A stretch of DNA of 64,000 bases, from positions 794,001 to 858,000 of the forward strand of contig WVSP01000001.1 of assembly GCA_015689735.1 (NCBI GenBank). The letters are read 5' to 3'. The first letter of the stretch is position 1; the number at the start of each line of letters is the position of its first letter. The notes under the pieces are model-generated. The model saw nothing but the letters and a program-made list of their open reading frames with translations, did no database searches and was not told the origin of the DNA. This document shows positions 36,361 to 46,540 of the stretch, piece after piece. The position numbers and the translations under genes were made by a program. This DNA is from Rhodobacterales bacterium LSUCC0031. Lineage in GTDB: Bacteria; Pseudomonadota; Alphaproteobacteria; Rhodobacterales; Rhodobacteraceae.

Positions 36361-36978
36361 ATGAGCCTCGATGCTCTGCACGAATTGGCCGGCTACATCG
36401 CGGAAAAGCAGCATGATGCGGTGGTCGGGACCGCTGTCTCGGCGCATGGTGAATTGACGGTTGAGATCACGCCCGGCGCAGTGGTCGATTTTGTTGAATG
36501 GCTCAAGATCGACGCGACATGCCGGTTTTCGACGCTGATCGACATCACCGCCGTCGATTGGCCGACGCGCGATCGCCGCTTCGACGTGGTCTGGCACTTC
36601 CTGAGCATGTATCAAAACCAGCGCATCCGCGTGAAATGCGCGCTGCGCGAGGACGAGATGCTGCCCTCGCTGACCGGCCTGCATCCCGGCGCGGGCTGGT
36701 ATGAGCGCGAGGTGTTCGACATGTTTGGCATCATGTTCACCGGCCATGCCGATCTGCGCCGCATCCTGACCGATTACGGCTTTCGCGGTCATCCGCTGCG
36801 CAAGGATTTCCCGACCACGGGCTACACCGAAGTGCGCTATGACGAAGTCGCCAAGCGTGTCGTCTACGAACCGGTAAAACTCGTCCAAGAATACCGCCAG
36901 TTCGACTTCATGTCGCCTTGGGAAGGGGCCGATTACATCCTGCCCGGCGATGAAAAGGCCAAGGAGGCGGCGAAATGA
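36361..36978 (+). CDS. nuoC: NADH-quinone oxidoreductase subunit C
   Basis: A 205-residue 30-kDa-type subunit of the peripheral arm. ATG 36361 follows GAAGGAG. The signature [37 protein letters not shown] is intact. NuoC and NuoD are separate proteins here, not fused as in E. coli. The stop overlaps nuoD by 4 bp. Confidence 0.97.
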   Translation: MSLDALHELAGYIAEKQHDAVVGTAVSAHGELTVEITPGAVVDFVEWLKIDATCRFSTLIDITAVDWPTRDRRFDVVWHFLSMYQNQRIRVKCALREDEMLPSLTGLHPGAGWYEREVFDMFGIMFTGHADLRRILTDYGFRGHPLRKDFPTTGYTEVRYDEVAKRVVYEPVKLVQEYRQFDFMSPWEGADYILPGDEKAKEAAK

Positions 36979-38198
36979 TGGACGGCGCCAAGGGATTCCA
37001 AGACGTCCAGACGGGCGAGCAAAAGATCCGCAACTTCAACATCAACTTCGGCCCCCAGCACCCGGCGGCGCATGGCGTGTTGCGCCTCGTGCTCGAGCTT
37101 GACGGCGAGATCTGCGAACGCTGCGACCCACATATCGGTCTGTTGCACCGCGGCACCGAAAAGCTCATGGAAAGCCGCACCTATCTGCAAAACCTGCCCT
37201 ATTTCGACCGGCTCGACTATGTCGGCACGATGAACCAGGAACATGCTTGGGTCTTGGCGATCGAAAAGCTGACAAATACGCCGGTTCCGCGCCGCGCGCA
37301 GCTGATCCGCGTGCTTTATTGCGAGATCGGGCGCATCCTTAACCACCTGCTGAATGTGACGACACAGGCCTTGGATGTCGGCGCGCTGACGCCGCCGCTT
37401 TGGGGGTTCGAGGAACGCGAAAAGCTGATGATTTTCTATGAGCGCGCCTGTGGGGCGCGGCTGCATGCCGCCTATTTCCGCCCCGGTGGGGTGCATCAGG
37501 ATCTGCCATCTGCGCTGATCGACGATATCGATGCTTGGGCCGATGCCTTCCCCATGGCGCTGGCCGATATCGACACCCTCCTGACCGAGAACCGCATCTT
37601 CAAGCAGCGCAATGTCGATATCGGCGTGGTGACCGAGGAGGACATCCTCGAGTGGGGCTTTTCTGGCGTCATGGTGCGCGGCTCGGGGCTGGCATGGGAT
37701 CTGCGCCGCGCACAGCCCTATGAATGCTACGACGAGTTCGATTTCCAGATCCCCGTCGGCACCAATGGCGATTGCTATGACCGCTATTTGTGCCGCATGG
37801 CCGAGATGCGCGAATCGACCAAGATCATCAAGCAGGCCATCGCCAAGCTGCGCCTGCCCGAGAACCAAGGCCCGGTGATGACGCGCGGCAAGATCAGCCC
37901 GCCCAAACGTGCCGAGATGAAGACCTCGATGGAGGCACTGATCCATCACTTCAAACTCTACACCGAGGGTTTCCACGTCCCCGAAGGTGAGATCTACGCC
38001 GCGGTCGAGGCCCCCAAGGGCGAGTTCGGCGTTTATCTTGTCGCGGACGGCACCAACAAACCCTACCGCGCCAAGCTCCGCGCGCCGGGTTTCGCGCATT
38101 TGCAGGCGATGGATCACCTGTGCCGCGGCCACCAGCTGGCCGATGTCTCGGCCATTCTCGGATCGCTCGATATCGTCTTCGGAGAGGTCGATCGCTAG
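36975..38198 (+). CDS. nuoD: NADH-quinone oxidoreductase subunit D
   Basis: A 407-residue 49-kDa-type subunit that forms the quinone pocket with Nuo[23 protein letters not shown] holds the quinone-proximal His, and [12 protein letters not shown] the conserved Tyr region. The C-terminus DIVFGEVDR matches homologues. It is followed by 98 bp holding a repeat element before nuoE. Confidence 0.97.
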   Translation: MMDGAKGFQDVQTGEQKIRNFNINFGPQHPAAHGVLRLVLELDGEICERCDPHIGLLHRGTEKLMESRTYLQNLPYFDRLDYVGTMNQEHAWVLAIEKLTNTPVPRRAQLIRVLYCEIGRILNHLLNVTTQALDVGALTPPLWGFEEREKLMIFYERACGARLHAAYFRPGGVHQDLPSALIDDIDAWADAFPMALADIDTLLTENRIFKQRNVDIGVVTEEDILEWGFSGVMVRGSGLAWDLRRAQPYECYDEFDFQIPVGTNGDCYDRYLCRMAEMRESTKIIKQAIAKLRLPENQGPVMTRGKISPPKRAEMKTSMEALIHHFKLYTEGFHVPEGEIYAAVEAPKGEFGVYLVADGTNKPYRAKLRAPGFAHLQAMDHLCRGHQLADVSAILGSLDIVFGEVDR

Positions 38199-38211
38199 GC
38201 ACAGCCCATCG

Positions 38212-38240
38212 CTTCTTCGTTTCTTAAATATCCCCGCCGG
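38212..38240 (-). repeat. Dispersed element, copy E (tail only, antisense to nuo)
   Basis: On the minus strand: GGGGATATTT, three bases, AAACGAAGAAG. Hairpin 1 is absent and hairpin 2 is degenerate. It lies between nuoD and nuoE, opposite to the operon. Confidence 0.7.
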
Positions 38241-38296
38241 AGGCTCCCGCCCTTGCCGACCCGCCACCGGACGATCATTCGAGGATAGACCACCAC

Positions 38297-39379
38297 ATGC
38301 TTCGCCGCCTTCACCCCGAACAGCCTGCAAGTTTCGCCTTTACGCCCGACAATCTCGCTTGGGCTCAGGCGCAGATCACCAAATACCCGGAAGGTCGGCA
38401 GGCCAGCGCCATCATTCCGCTTTTGTGGCGCGCCCAAGAACAAGAGGGCTGGCTGACCCGTCCCGCGATCGAATACGTGGCGGATATGCTGGGGCTTGCC
38501 CATATCCGCGCGCTCGAGGTCGCGACCTTCTATTTCATGTTCCAGCTTCAGCCGGTGGGCAGCGTCGCCCATCTCCAGATCTGCGGCACGCTCTCGTGCA
38601 TGATCTGCGGCGCCGAGGACCTGATCGCCGTCTGCCGCGAAAAGATCGCGCCCAAGGCACATCAGCTTTCCGCCGACGGCAAGTTCAGCTGGGAAGAGGT
38701 CGAATGTCTGGGTGCCTGCGCCAACGCGCCGATGGCCCAGATCGGCAAGGATTACTACGAGGATCTGACGGCCGAGAAACTCGCCTGGCTCATCGACGAG
38801 ATGGCCGCGGGTCGTGTGCCGACACCCGGTCCGCAAAATGGCCGCTACGCCGCCGAACCGCTCGGCGGCCCGACGAGTTTGACGGCTCATGTCGATGGGC
38901 GTGATCCGCTCAATGCCTCTGCGCGGCGCGCGGTCGATATCGGCGATACGCTCAAGCGCATCGATGGGACCGAAGTGCCGCTCTTGGCACCTTGGGGGCG
39001 CCAATCAGGTGGTGACGCGGTGGTGGCACCCCCTTCGCCTGCACCCGCGAATGCCCGCCCCACCCCTGCGCGGGCCCGCAAGCCTGCCGCTCCTGCCCAA
39101 CAGGCCGACAAGAGCGTGGCCCCCGCTGCGGTCGCGGAGGCGGCCCCAACCCGGCTTTCCGCCCCGCGTGATGGCGTCGCCGATGACCTCAAAAAGATCA
39201 CCGGCATCGGCCCCAAGCTGGAGGCCTTGCTCAACGAGATGGGTTTTTGGCATTTCGACCAGATCGCCGCATGGACCCAAGCCGAGATTGCCTGGGTTGA
39301 TGCGCGCCTGAAATTCAAGGGCAGGATCGACCGCGACGACTGGATCGGCCAAGCCAAGGCACGCGCGGGCAAAGCCTGA
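38297..39379 (+). CDS. nuoE: NADH-quinone oxidoreductase subunit E with C-terminal helix-hairpin-helix extension
   Basis: The first ~170 residues are a normal 24-kDa subunit. [2Fe-2S] ligands are Cys96 and Cys101 ([11 protein letters not shown]) and Cys137 and Cys141 ([10 protein letters not shown]). The protein is 360 residues, about twice the usual size. A Pro/Ala-rich linker (residues ~235-285) leads to a compact module at 292-360 containing [28 protein letters not shown] and the ending [12 protein letters not shown]. The same module ends the two small proteins at 39797 and 40488. Extended NuoE proteins are known in Rhodobacterales; the function of the extension is not known to me. Confidence 0.96.
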   Translation: MLRRLHPEQPASFAFTPDNLAWAQAQITKYPEGRQASAIIPLLWRAQEQEGWLTRPAIEYVADMLGLAHIRALEVATFYFMFQLQPVGSVAHLQICGTLSCMICGAEDLIAVCREKIAPKAHQLSADGKFSWEEVECLGACANAPMAQIGKDYYEDLTAEKLAWLIDEMAAGRVPTPGPQNGRYAAEPLGGPTSLTAHVDGRDPLNASARRAVDIGDTLKRIDGTEVPLLAPWGRQSGGDAVVAPPSPAPANARPTPARARKPAAPAQQADKSVAPAAVAEAAPTRLSAPRDGVADDLKKITGIGPKLEALLNEMGFWHFDQIAAWTQAEIAWVDARLKFKGRIDRDDWIGQAKARAGKA

Positions 39380-39475
39380 CCGCCGCGCTTGCCATTATGT
39401 CGCGGCACCCGACACTGGTCGGGCGCGCCCCGCTTCCTAGTTTGCGCCTTTCATAACGCAAGGGGGAGCAGAAAA

Positions 39476-39727
39476 ATGACAACGAACACAACGGGTAATC
39501 GGATTGTCGCCATCATGGTTGTCTGGACGGTAGCGGCGATCCTCGGGTTGACGGTCGCGCTTTTCGCGGTGGGTTTCTTGGGCCTGTGGGTGGCGATTGG
39601 TGCTTTTGCCGGGCTTGGCACGGTGGCGGTCACAGGGTGGCTCGGACAGATCGCATTTGCCACTGATTTCGACGCGCTGATCGCGGAACGTGCAGCCAAA
39701 GCACAGGGGCGCGACACTCTGTCCTGA
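39476..39727 (+). CDS. Small two-helix membrane protein in the nuo operon
   Basis: An 83-residue protein with two hydrophobic segments (IVAIMVVWTVAAILGLTVALFAVGF and LWVAIGAFAGLGTVAVTGWLG) and a short charged tail. ATG 39476 has AGGGGGA upstream. It shows no family I can name. It is probably one of the nuo-embedded ORFs described in related bacteria and could be an accessory or assembly protein. Confidence 0.75.
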   Translation: MTTNTTGNRIVAIMVVWTVAAILGLTVALFAVGFLGLWVAIGAFAGLGTVAVTGWLGQIAFATDFDALIAERAAKAQGRDTLS

Positions 39728-39745
39728 AAAGCGAGACAAAACGTT

Positions 39746-39792
39746 TTTCCCCCGTTAGACATATGCAAAAGCGTTCGGTTTAACGGGGGAAA
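39746..39792 (+). promoter_or_regulatory. RBS-sequestering stem-loop
   Basis: TTTCCCCCGTTA (39746-39757) is the exact reverse complement of TAACGGGGGAAA (39781-39792). Three further pairs (one G-U) extend the stem to 15 bp with a 17-nt loop. The right arm contains the GGGGGAAA ribosome site of the gene starting at 39797. There is no T-run, so it is not a terminator. Confidence 0.75.
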
Positions 39793-39796
39793 TGAT

Positions 39797-40399
39797 ATGC
39801 GTGCGACCTCTGGCGGATTGATCAATCTGTTGATCGTGTGGGGCATCGCCTCGGCAACGGGTTTCGTTGCGATGGCTGGTTTGCTGGTGTTGGGCGAGTG
39901 GAGCTTGATGCAAGCGCTCTTTGCGGCGGCTGTGGTTTTCTTGGGTCTTGGCATCGTGTTATCGGTGCTTTTCCTGAACCCCTTGCCAGGGCCACAGGTG
40001 CCAGGCACCGCAGGTAAAGGCGCGTCCATCAGTAGCGCCGCGTCGACGCAAACCGGTCATGCCAAACCCGTGCCTGCACCGGCACCGGCCCCCGCGCAGG
40101 TGGCCGCATCGCCCGCGCCCACAAAACCAGCTCCCGCCCCGGCGCAAGGATCGGGCAAGCGGCCTGCCGCGCTCTCTGCTGCGCGCGATAACCAAGCCGA
40201 TGATCTCAAGCAGATCAAGGGGATCGGTCCCAAGCTTGAGAAACTCTGCAACAACTTGGGCTTTTACCATTTCGATCAGATCGCAGCATGGACCGATGAC
40301 GAGATCCTATGGGTCGATCAAAACCTCGAAGGGTTCAAGGGCCGTGTTGTGCGCGATGACTGGGTCGCGCAAGCCAAGGAACTGGCCAAACACGGCTAA
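39797..40399 (+). CDS. Membrane protein with C-terminal helix-hairpin-helix module
   Basis: A 200-residue protein. Two N-terminal membrane helices (LINLLIVWGIASATGFVAMAGLLVL and LMQALFAAAVVFLGLGIVLSVLFL) are followed by an Ala/Pro-rich linker. A module at residues ~131-200 ([42 protein letters not shown]) closely matches the end of NuoE. The ribosome site is buried in a strong hairpin. Function is unknown; the shared module suggests contact with the same partner as NuoE's tail. Confidence 0.8.
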   Translation: MRATSGGLINLLIVWGIASATGFVAMAGLLVLGEWSLMQALFAAAVVFLGLGIVLSVLFLNPLPGPQVPGTAGKGASISSAASTQTGHAKPVPAPAPAPAQVAASPAPTKPAPAPAQGSGKRPAALSAARDNQADDLKQIKGIGPKLEKLCNNLGFYHFDQIAAWTDDEILWVDQNLEGFKGRVVRDDWVAQAKELAKHG

Positions 40400-40487
40400 C
40401 GCGAATGTCGCAGACAGTGTCGGTCAAACTATGCCATAATACCAGCGGGGAGGCATGTGTAACATCAGCCCCGGAGGTCATTCAGGC

Positions 40488-40952
40488 ATGAAGACTGTCG
40501 ATACCCTTTGGCTGCGCGGACAAGCCGCGCAGCGTGATATCATTCTCATCAATCACTATGCTGCGACATTTCTTGGTACGGCGCTGGTGCAAGGTCTGCT
40601 GCTTGGTTGGCAAGCGCCCAGCCGGATGTGGGCCGCCATGGCCCGTGCGGGGAGCGCGCCCAATGCGGTCGTAACCCCCGATTTAGGCCAGATGGACGGC
40701 CCTTCGCCCCATTTGCTGGATGGGCCACGCGACGGTTTAGGCGATGACCTGACCATCATTGCGGGACTTGGGCCGCGCTTGGCCCAAAGCCTGAATGAAT
40801 TTGGCATCTATCATTTTGACCAGATCGCCGCCTTGGATGATACCGGGATCGATTGGATCAATACCCATCAACGCGGGTTTCGTCGCCAATGTCTGCGCCA
40901 TGATTTCGTGGGCCAGGCACGCGCCCGTATCGGTGGGTTGGCAAAGAATTGA
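40488..40952 (+). CDS. Small protein with divergent helix-hairpin-helix module
   Basis: A 154-residue protein with a weakly hydrophobic N-terminal segment (FLGTALVQGLLLGW). A C-terminal module at ~82-154 (TIIAGLGPRLAQSLNEFGI, HFDQIAALD, HDFVGQARARIG) is the third copy in this stretch and the most diverged: GIGPK is GLGPR and DDW is HDF. I chose ATG 40488, which follows GGAGG by 10 bp; ATG 40455 has its purine site too close. Confidence 0.72.
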   Translation: MKTVDTLWLRGQAAQRDIILINHYAATFLGTALVQGLLLGWQAPSRMWAAMARAGSAPNAVVTPDLGQMDGPSPHLLDGPRDGLGDDLTIIAGLGPRLAQSLNEFGIYHFDQIAALDDTGIDWINTHQRGFRRQCLRHDFVGQARARIGGLAKN

Positions 40953-41025
40953 TCGTGGTTGGGGGATTGCCCCAAGCCGGGATGATCCGTTAGGGCATGG
41001 CGTATGCTTTGACCGCCGAGAGCAC

Positions 41026-41262
41026 ATGTCCAGATCTTCCGAACATAGCGCGCATGCGCGCCGCGAACGTGGCCAGATCCGTCTGGCAGCCATCGTAATG
41101 GCGGTCACCATGGTGCTGTGGATGGCGGCTAGTTTTCTGGGCGGGCAACTGGGGCTGCCTGCGCGTTTTGCTTTTCTCTTCGACCTTGCGGCGATTGCCG
41201 CACTGGTCTGGGCCTTGATTGTGACTTATTGGGTATGGAAGGCGCGCCGCGCGGATCGCTGA
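41026..41262 (+). CDS. Small two-helix membrane protein, DUF5337-like
   Basis: A 78-residue protein. A basic N-terminus (MSRSSEHSAHARRERGQIR) precedes two membrane helices (LAAIVMAVTMVLWMAASFLGG and FAFLFDLAAIAALVWALIVTYWVW). From memory it matches the Rhodobacteraceae family catalogued as DUF5337, found in nuo operons. It lies 54 bp before nuoF. Confidence 0.78.
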   Translation: MSRSSEHSAHARRERGQIRLAAIVMAVTMVLWMAASFLGGQLGLPARFAFLFDLAAIAALVWALIVTYWVWKARRADR

Positions 41263-41316
41263 CACGATGACAAAGGCCCGATGGACCCGGGCCGACAAGA
41301 ACGTGAGAGAGCCAAG

Positions 41317-42612
41317 ATGCTGCATGACAAGGACCGGATCTTTACCAATATCTACGGCATGCATGATCGCAGCCTGAAGGGCGCGATGGCGCGCGGACAT
41401 TGGGATGGCACCAAGGACATCATCGCCCTTGGCCGCGACAAGATCGTCGAGATCATGAAGGCCAGCGGACTGCGCGGGCGTGGCGGGGCGGGGTTCCCGA
41501 CCGGCCTCAAATGGTCCTTTATGCCCAAGGAGTCGGATGGGCGGCCCAGCTACCTTGTGGTCAATGCTGACGAGTCCGAGCCCGGCACCTGCAAAGACCG
41601 CGAGATCATGCGCAATGATCCCCATACCCTGATCGAGGGATGCCTGATCGCCAGCTTCGCGATGCAAGCGCATGCCTGCTACATCTACATCCGTGGCGAA
41701 TATATCCGCGAACGCGAGGCACTACAGGCAGCGATCGACGAATGCTATGACGCGGGCCTGTTGGGCAAGAACGCCGCCAAGTCGGGTTGGGATTTCGATC
41801 TTTATCTCCACCACGGCGCGGGGGCCTATATCTGCGGCGAGGAAACGGCCCTTTTGGAAAGCCTCGAGGGGCGCAAGGGCATGCCCCGGATGAAGCCGCC
41901 CTTTCCGGCAGGTGCGGGGCTTTATGGCTGCCCTACCACCGTCAACAACGTCGAATCGATCGCGGTGGCCCCCACCATCCTGCGTCGTGGCGCGGAATGG
42001 TTCGCGGGCTTCGGGCGCCCCAACAATGCCGGCACCAAGCTGTTCGCCATTTCGGGCCATGTGAACAAACCTTGCGTCGTCGAGGAGGAAATGAGCATCC
42101 CCTTTGACGAGTTGATCGAGCGTCATTGCGGCGGCATTCGCGGCGGCTGGGACAACCTCAAGGCGGTGATCCCCGGCGGCTCGTCCGTGCCGGTGCTGCC
42201 TGCGGCGGTGATGCGCGAGGGGGCGATCATGGATTTCGACTGGCTGCGTGAACAGCGCTCGGGCCTTGGCACGGCGGCGGTGATCGTGATGGATCAATCT
42301 ACCGATATGGTCAAAGCCATCTGGCGGTTATCGAAATTCTACAAGCACGAAAGCTGTGGCCAATGCACGCCTTGCCGCGAAGGCACGGGTTGGATGATGC
42401 GCGTGATGGGGCGGTTGGTGAAGGGCGAGGCCGACTTGTCCGAGATCGACATGTTGCTCGATGTCACCAAGCAGGTCGAAGGCCACACCATCTGCGCCCT
42501 GGGCGATGCGGCGGCTTGGCCGATCCAAGGGTTGATCCGCCATTTCCGCCATGAGATCGAGGACCGTATCCGCGTGACGCGCGGTGGGCTTGCGGGGATC
42601 GCGGCAGAGTGA
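41317..42612 (+). CDS. nuoF: NADH-quinone oxidoreductase subunit F
   Basis: A 431-residue subunit carrying FMN, the NADH site and cluster N3. [20 protein letters not shown] is the FMN/NADH-binding region, [15 protein letters not shown] the second nucleotide segment, and [16 protein letters not shown] plus [16 protein letters not shown] bind the [4Fe-4S] cluster. ATG 41317 ([14 protein letters not shown]) gives the usual start. Confidence 0.97.
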   Translation: MLHDKDRIFTNIYGMHDRSLKGAMARGHWDGTKDIIALGRDKIVEIMKASGLRGRGGAGFPTGLKWSFMPKESDGRPSYLVVNADESEPGTCKDREIMRNDPHTLIEGCLIASFAMQAHACYIYIRGEYIREREALQAAIDECYDAGLLGKNAAKSGWDFDLYLHHGAGAYICGEETALLESLEGRKGMPRMKPPFPAGAGLYGCPTTVNNVESIAVAPTILRRGAEWFAGFGRPNNAGTKLFAISGHVNKPCVVEEEMSIPFDELIERHCGGIRGGWDNLKAVIPGGSSVPVLPAAVMREGAIMDFDWLREQRSGLGTAAVIVMDQSTDMVKAIWRLSKFYKHESCGQCTPCREGTGWMMRVMGRLVKGEADLSEIDMLLDVTKQVEGHTICALGDAAAWPIQGLIRHFRHEIEDRIRVTRGGLAGIAAE

Positions 42613-42634
42613 CCGCAACAAGGGACGAGGGCGC

Positions 42635-43015
42635 ATGGCACGCATAATCGCCGGAGATATGGGGCGCATCGGCAAGCGCGGGGTGGCGTCGGTCATCTGG
42701 GGCTTCGGACTTGTGGCGCTGCTGGCCGGGTGCGGCGGTGAATTTGACCGCGGGCCGCGCGGAGCGGGTCTTCCCTTTGATGCGCGTCTGAGCAAAGGCG
42801 AAACATGGCGCGATTTCACGATCTTGGTCCGCGCGCCCGGGGCCTCGCTTGCCGATGCCCGTGAAAGCGCACGCTACATGGCGAGCCTTCACTGCATCGA
42901 GCGTACCGGCAGCTCATCGGTTGATTGGGTCATCGACACGACCACCGGCGACTGGCTGGTGACACGCAACCCCGCCCAAGAGCCAAGTGTCACTGGTCGT
43001 TGCAGCGCGCGCTGA
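42635..43015 (+). CDS. Putative lipoprotein in the nuo operon
   Basis: A 126-residue protein with a lipoprotein signal: a basic start (GRIGKRG), a hydrophobic core and lipobox LLAGC. The mature part is about 95 residues with two further Cys. I recognise no domain. It is 22 bp after nuoF, so it belongs to the operon. Confidence 0.72.
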   Translation: MARIIAGDMGRIGKRGVASVIWGFGLVALLAGCGGEFDRGPRGAGLPFDARLSKGETWRDFTILVRAPGASLADARESARYMASLHCIERTGSSSVDWVIDTTTGDWLVTRNPAQEPSVTGRCSAR

Positions 43016-43176
43016 ACAGGACATAAGCCCCATCAAGCGCGGCAAAGCTGCCACATGACCATAGGCTGGGCCGGGCGATTGCGTTGCGATCAAGGTTGAA
43101 CTTTCGTAACCTTCGCGATGAAACACGAGTGGCCTGATTTATGGGTTTCGACGGTGCTGGGCGAGGGCGGTTGTTC

Positions 43177-43431
43177 ATGGTGCGTTGGTATTGGTATGGG
43201 CTGGCCTCGATCTATCTGGTGTGCTGTGTCGCAGGCATGATCCTTGGCTATCATTGGGGCATCGGTGGTTTGATCCTGGGGATTGTGGTCGGCGCCATGG
43301 TCGCGGCGGGTGCCGCGGTTGTTCTCAACACCCCCGAACGCATGGAGGCGGCGATTTACGCGATCTTGTCGGTCGTATTGATTGTCGGTCTGGTATGGCT
43401 GATCGTCACCTTCTGGGGTGTGCGCCTGTGA
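43177..43431 (+). CDS. Small membrane protein in the nuo operon
   Basis: An 84-residue protein with three predicted helices (LASIYLVCCVAGMILGY, GLILGIVVGAMVAAGAAVVL, AILSVVLIVGLVWLIVTFWG). ATG 43177 follows GAGGGCGG; the in-frame ATG 43141 has no site. No family is recognised. A 161-bp gap precedes it, with only a weak AAGGTT/AACCTT inverted repeat. Confidence 0.65.
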   Translation: MVRWYWYGLASIYLVCCVAGMILGYHWGIGGLILGIVVGAMVAAGAAVVLNTPERMEAAIYAILSVVLIVGLVWLIVTFWGVRL

Positions 43432-43549
43432 GGCCCTGATAAGCGGCACACTGCCGATCATGAAGGCACTTTGCTCGCTGTTATTGCATAACATCTGCCA
43501 AAATCTCCATCTGTGCGATATTGGGTGTATGCAGAAAGGTGAGCGGAAG

Positions 43550-43984
43550 ATGGGCAGCTACGGGAAAATCTTGGCGCTATCGCTGTTGATGGCGGCGACA
43601 GGGCTGTTAACCGTCGTCGGCAGCGCGCGCGCCGACCGCTTCGATACCCTGCGCAACGATCCCCGCCTGCACGAGGGGCTCTTGGCGATCACCGTGGGTC
43701 GTCATATCGAGCGGACATGCCCTGAGCTCTCGCGGCGCGATCTTGCGGCCAATGTTTTCCTTCTTGGTTTGGCAACCCATGCGATGTCGCTTGGCTATAG
43801 CCGGGACGAGGTTACCGCCTATGTCGAAGATGATGTCGAGCAGGATCGTTACATCGCGCTGGCGCGCGATTATTTCGCCGCACGTGGTGTAATGCAGTCG
43901 GACGATATCGTTGGGGCTTGTCGCGTGGGGCGCGACGAAATCGCCGCGGGATCGCCCATTGGCAGACTGCTTCGCGGGGGCTAA
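43550..43984 (+). CDS. Secreted protein, DUF5333-like
   Basis: A 144-residue protein with a signal peptide (MGSYGKILALSLLMAATGLL..., cleavage after GSARA). The mature domain contains DPRLHEGLLAITVGRHIERTCPELSRR, LGYSRDEVTAYVED and a second Cys near the end (GACRVGRDEI). From memory it fits the Rhodobacteraceae DUF5333 family. ATG 43550 follows AGGTGAGCGG. Periplasmic location and a position just before nuoG suggest an accessory role, not a catalytic one. Confidence 0.75.
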   Translation: MGSYGKILALSLLMAATGLLTVVGSARADRFDTLRNDPRLHEGLLAITVGRHIERTCPELSRRDLAANVFLLGLATHAMSLGYSRDEVTAYVEDDVEQDRYIALARDYFAARGVMQSDDIVGACRVGRDEIAAGSPIGRLLRGG

Positions 43985-44012
43985 AAGGCGTCCAACCGCG
44001 ACCGCGTCGGGT

Positions 44013-44034
44013 AAGGTTTGTCGGACCGAACCTT
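44013..44034 (+). promoter_or_regulatory. Hairpin upstream of nuoG
   Basis: AAGGTTTG/CGAACCTT (one G-T pair) around TCGGAC, 34 bp before the nuoG start. It may act as an mRNA processing or stability element inside the operon. Confidence 0.35.
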
Positions 44035-44068
44035 GTCATCGCCCGCGCCCGAGGAAGGAACGCACCCC

Positions 44069-46123
44069 ATGAGCGACCTGCGCAAGATCATCATCGACGG
44101 CCACGAGGTCGAGGTCGATCCAGCCATGACTTTGATCCAAGCCTGCGAACAGGCAGGGATCGAAATCCCGCGCTTTTGCTACCATGAACGCCTGTCGATC
44201 GCGGGCAATTGCCGGATGTGCCTCGTCGAGGTGGTGGGCGGCCCGCCCAAACCCGCCGCTTCTTGCGCGATGCAGGTGCGCGATTTGCGCCCCGGCCCCG
44301 AGGGGCAGCCCCCGGTCATCAAGACCAACAGCCCCATGGTCAAGAAGGCCCGCGAGGGGGTGATGGAGTTTCTCCTTATCAACCATCCGCTGGATTGCCC
44401 GATCTGCGACCAAGGCGGCGAATGCGACCTGCAAGATCAGGCGATGGCTTACGGCGTCGATTTCTCGCGCTACCGCGAACCCAAGCGCGCTGCCGACAAC
44501 CTTGACCTCGGTCCCTTGGTCAAGACCGAGATGACGCGCTGCATTTCCTGCACGCGCTGTGTACGCTTCATTACCGAAGTCGGCGGCATCCCCGAGATGG
44601 GCCAGACCGGCCGTGGCGAGGATAGCGAGATCACCAGCTATCTTGGTGCCTCGCTTGTGTCGGAGTTGCAGGGCAATATCGTCGATCTTTGCCCTGTGGG
44701 GGCGCTGACGTCGAAACCCTATGCTTTCACGGCGCGGCCTTGGGAACTGACCAAGACCGAGTCGATCGATGTGATGGATGCGCTGGGATCAAACATCCGC
44801 ATCGACACCAAGGGGCGCGAAGTGATGCGCATCTTGCCGCGCAACCATGACGGCGTGAACGAAGAATGGCTGAGCGATAAGTCCCGCTATGTCTGGGACG
44901 GGCTGCGCCGTCAGCGTCTTGATCGCCCCTATATCCGCGACAACGGCAAGCTGCGCCCGGCCACATGGCCCGAGGCCCTGGGTCTGGCGGCGCGCAAGAT
45001 CAAGGGTGCCAAGAAATTGGCGGGTCTGGTTGGCGATCTTGCCCCGACCGAGGCGGCATTTGCGCTCAAGCAGCTGATCGAGGGGCAGGGCGGTTCGGTC
45101 GAATGCCGCACTGATGGTGCCAAGCTGCCCGCGGGCAACCGCGCGGCTTATGTCGGCACTGCCACGATCGAGGATATCGATAGCGCCCGTGCGATCCTTT
45201 TGATCGGCACCAACCCCCGCGCCGAGGCGCCGGTTCTGAACGCGCGCATCCGCAAGGCGTGGACCAAGGGCGCCACCGTGGGCCTCATCGGCGCGGCGGT
45301 GGATCTGACCTATGACTACGAGCATATCGGCACCGACCGCGCGGCGCTCGAGCAGGTTATGTCACGCGCGGCCGACCAGTCGGGTGCAGACCCTGTCATC
45401 ATCCTTGGCCAAGGCGCGCTGCGCGAAGCCGATGGCGCGGCCGTTCTGGCCCATGTCCAGAAGATGTGCGCGGCGTCGGGTTCCAAGCTTCTCGTTCTAC
45501 ACACCGCCGCCGCACGCGTGGGCGCGATGGATGTGGGGGCCGTGACCGAGGGTGGTTTGCCGGCCGCGGTCGAAGGTGCAGATGTGATCTACAACCTCGG
45601 TGCCGATGAGGTTGATATCGGGGCACGCCCAAGCAGCGGATCGATAGCGCCGGATAAGGGCAATGCCTTTGTGATCTACCAAGGCAGCCACGGCGACCGT
45701 GGTGCGCATCGTGCCGACCTGATCCTGCCTTCTGCCGCATGGACCGAGGAGCAAGGCCTCTTCGTCAATACCGAAGGCCGCCCCCAGCTTGCGTTGCGCG
45801 CAGGCTTTCCGCCAGGCGAGGCCAAGGAGAACTGGGCGATCCTGCGCGCGCTTTCCGCCGAAATTGGTGCTGCACAGCCGTGGAACAGCCTTGGGCAATT
45901 GCGCCAAGCCCTGATCAGCGCGGTGCCGCATCTGGCCATGATCGACGAGATTCCGGAAAACGACGGCGATGTTCTGCCCTTGGGCAAACTCGGCGATGCG
46001 AGCTTTGTGAATGCCGTGTCCGATCATTTCCTGACCAACCCGATCGCGCGGGCCTCGGCCTTGATGGCGGAACTCTCTGCCAATGCCAAGGCGCGTGAAA
46101 AGACGGCAATCGCAGCGGAGTAA
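44069..46123 (+). CDS. nuoG: NADH-quinone oxidoreductase subunit G
   Basis: A 684-residue subunit of the molybdopterin oxidoreductase superfamily. The N-terminal ferredoxin-like domain has [20 protein letters not shown] ([2Fe-2S]). The His-Cys3 and [4Fe-4S] segments are [21 protein letters not shown] and [16 protein letters not shown]. The rest is the catalytically dead molybdopterin-type domain. ATG 44069 follows GAGGAAGG. Confidence 0.96.
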   Translation: MSDLRKIIIDGHEVEVDPAMTLIQACEQAGIEIPRFCYHERLSIAGNCRMCLVEVVGGPPKPAASCAMQVRDLRPGPEGQPPVIKTNSPMVKKAREGVMEFLLINHPLDCPICDQGGECDLQDQAMAYGVDFSRYREPKRAADNLDLGPLVKTEMTRCISCTRCVRFITEVGGIPEMGQTGRGEDSEITSYLGASLVSELQGNIVDLCPVGALTSKPYAFTARPWELTKTESIDVMDALGSNIRIDTKGREVMRILPRNHDGVNEEWLSDKSRYVWDGLRRQRLDRPYIRDNGKLRPATWPEALGLAARKIKGAKKLAGLVGDLAPTEAAFALKQLIEGQGGSVECRTDGAKLPAGNRAAYVGTATIEDIDSARAILLIGTNPRAEAPVLNARIRKAWTKGATVGLIGAAVDLTYDYEHIGTDRAALEQVMSRAADQSGADPVIILGQGALREADGAAVLAHVQKMCAASGSKLLVLHTAAARVGAMDVGAVTEGGLPAAVEGADVIYNLGADEVDIGARPSSGSIAPDKGNAFVIYQGSHGDRGAHRADLILPSAAWTEEQGLFVNTEGRPQLALRAGFPPGEAKENWAILRALSAEIGAAQPWNSLGQLRQALISAVPHLAMIDEIPENDGDVLPLGKLGDASFVNAVSDHFLTNPIARASALMAELSANAKAREKTAIAAE

Positions 46124-46128
46124 GGGCC

Positions 46129-46530
46129 ATGCCCAAGGCGCGCCCTGCGATCTTGTTGGGATGTGCGGCCATCATCATGGCCGCCTGCCAGCCTACGGAT
46201 ACGCCGCCCTCAACGACCAAGACGCTGCATTATGTAGGTGTGGAGACACGATTGCTTGACGATGATCTGGTAAATTTCCGAGTGCAAATCGGTGGCGATG
46301 CGACCCGCGACGATGTGGACGCTTACGCCCGCTGCGCTGCTGCGCAATACGCCCTTATCCGCGGCTTCGGCTTTGCGCGACATGTCCGCACAAATATGCG
46401 CGAACAGGGTGGCGTTTGGATCGCAGATGCGGTTTACACCATCTCGCCGGCGCTCCCGCGGGGGTTGCAGACGCTCGACGCCGAAGTTGTGGCGGCCGCG
46501 TGCGCCGAACAGGGGATACCGACGGTTTAA
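46129..46530 (+). CDS. Putative lipoprotein between nuoG and nuoH
   Basis: A 133-residue protein starting 5 bp after nuoG with lipobox IMAAC ([22 protein letters not shown]). The mature region has three further Cys, two in [13 protein letters not shown] and [10 protein letters not shown]. It shows the same size, signal and Cys placement pattern as the lipoprotein after nuoF, though I cannot align the two confidently. Unknown function. Confidence 0.72.
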   Translation: MPKARPAILLGCAAIIMAACQPTDTPPSTTKTLHYVGVETRLLDDDLVNFRVQIGGDATRDDVDAYARCAAAQYALIRGFGFARHVRTNMREQGGVWIADAVYTISPALPRGLQTLDAEVVAAACAEQGIPTV

Positions 46531-46540
46531 GGGACGACCC

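Noticed and set aside
36933-38330. 465-codon minus-strand ORF over nuoD
   Set aside because: nuoD is unambiguous on the plus strand; the antisense frame is open only because of codon bias.
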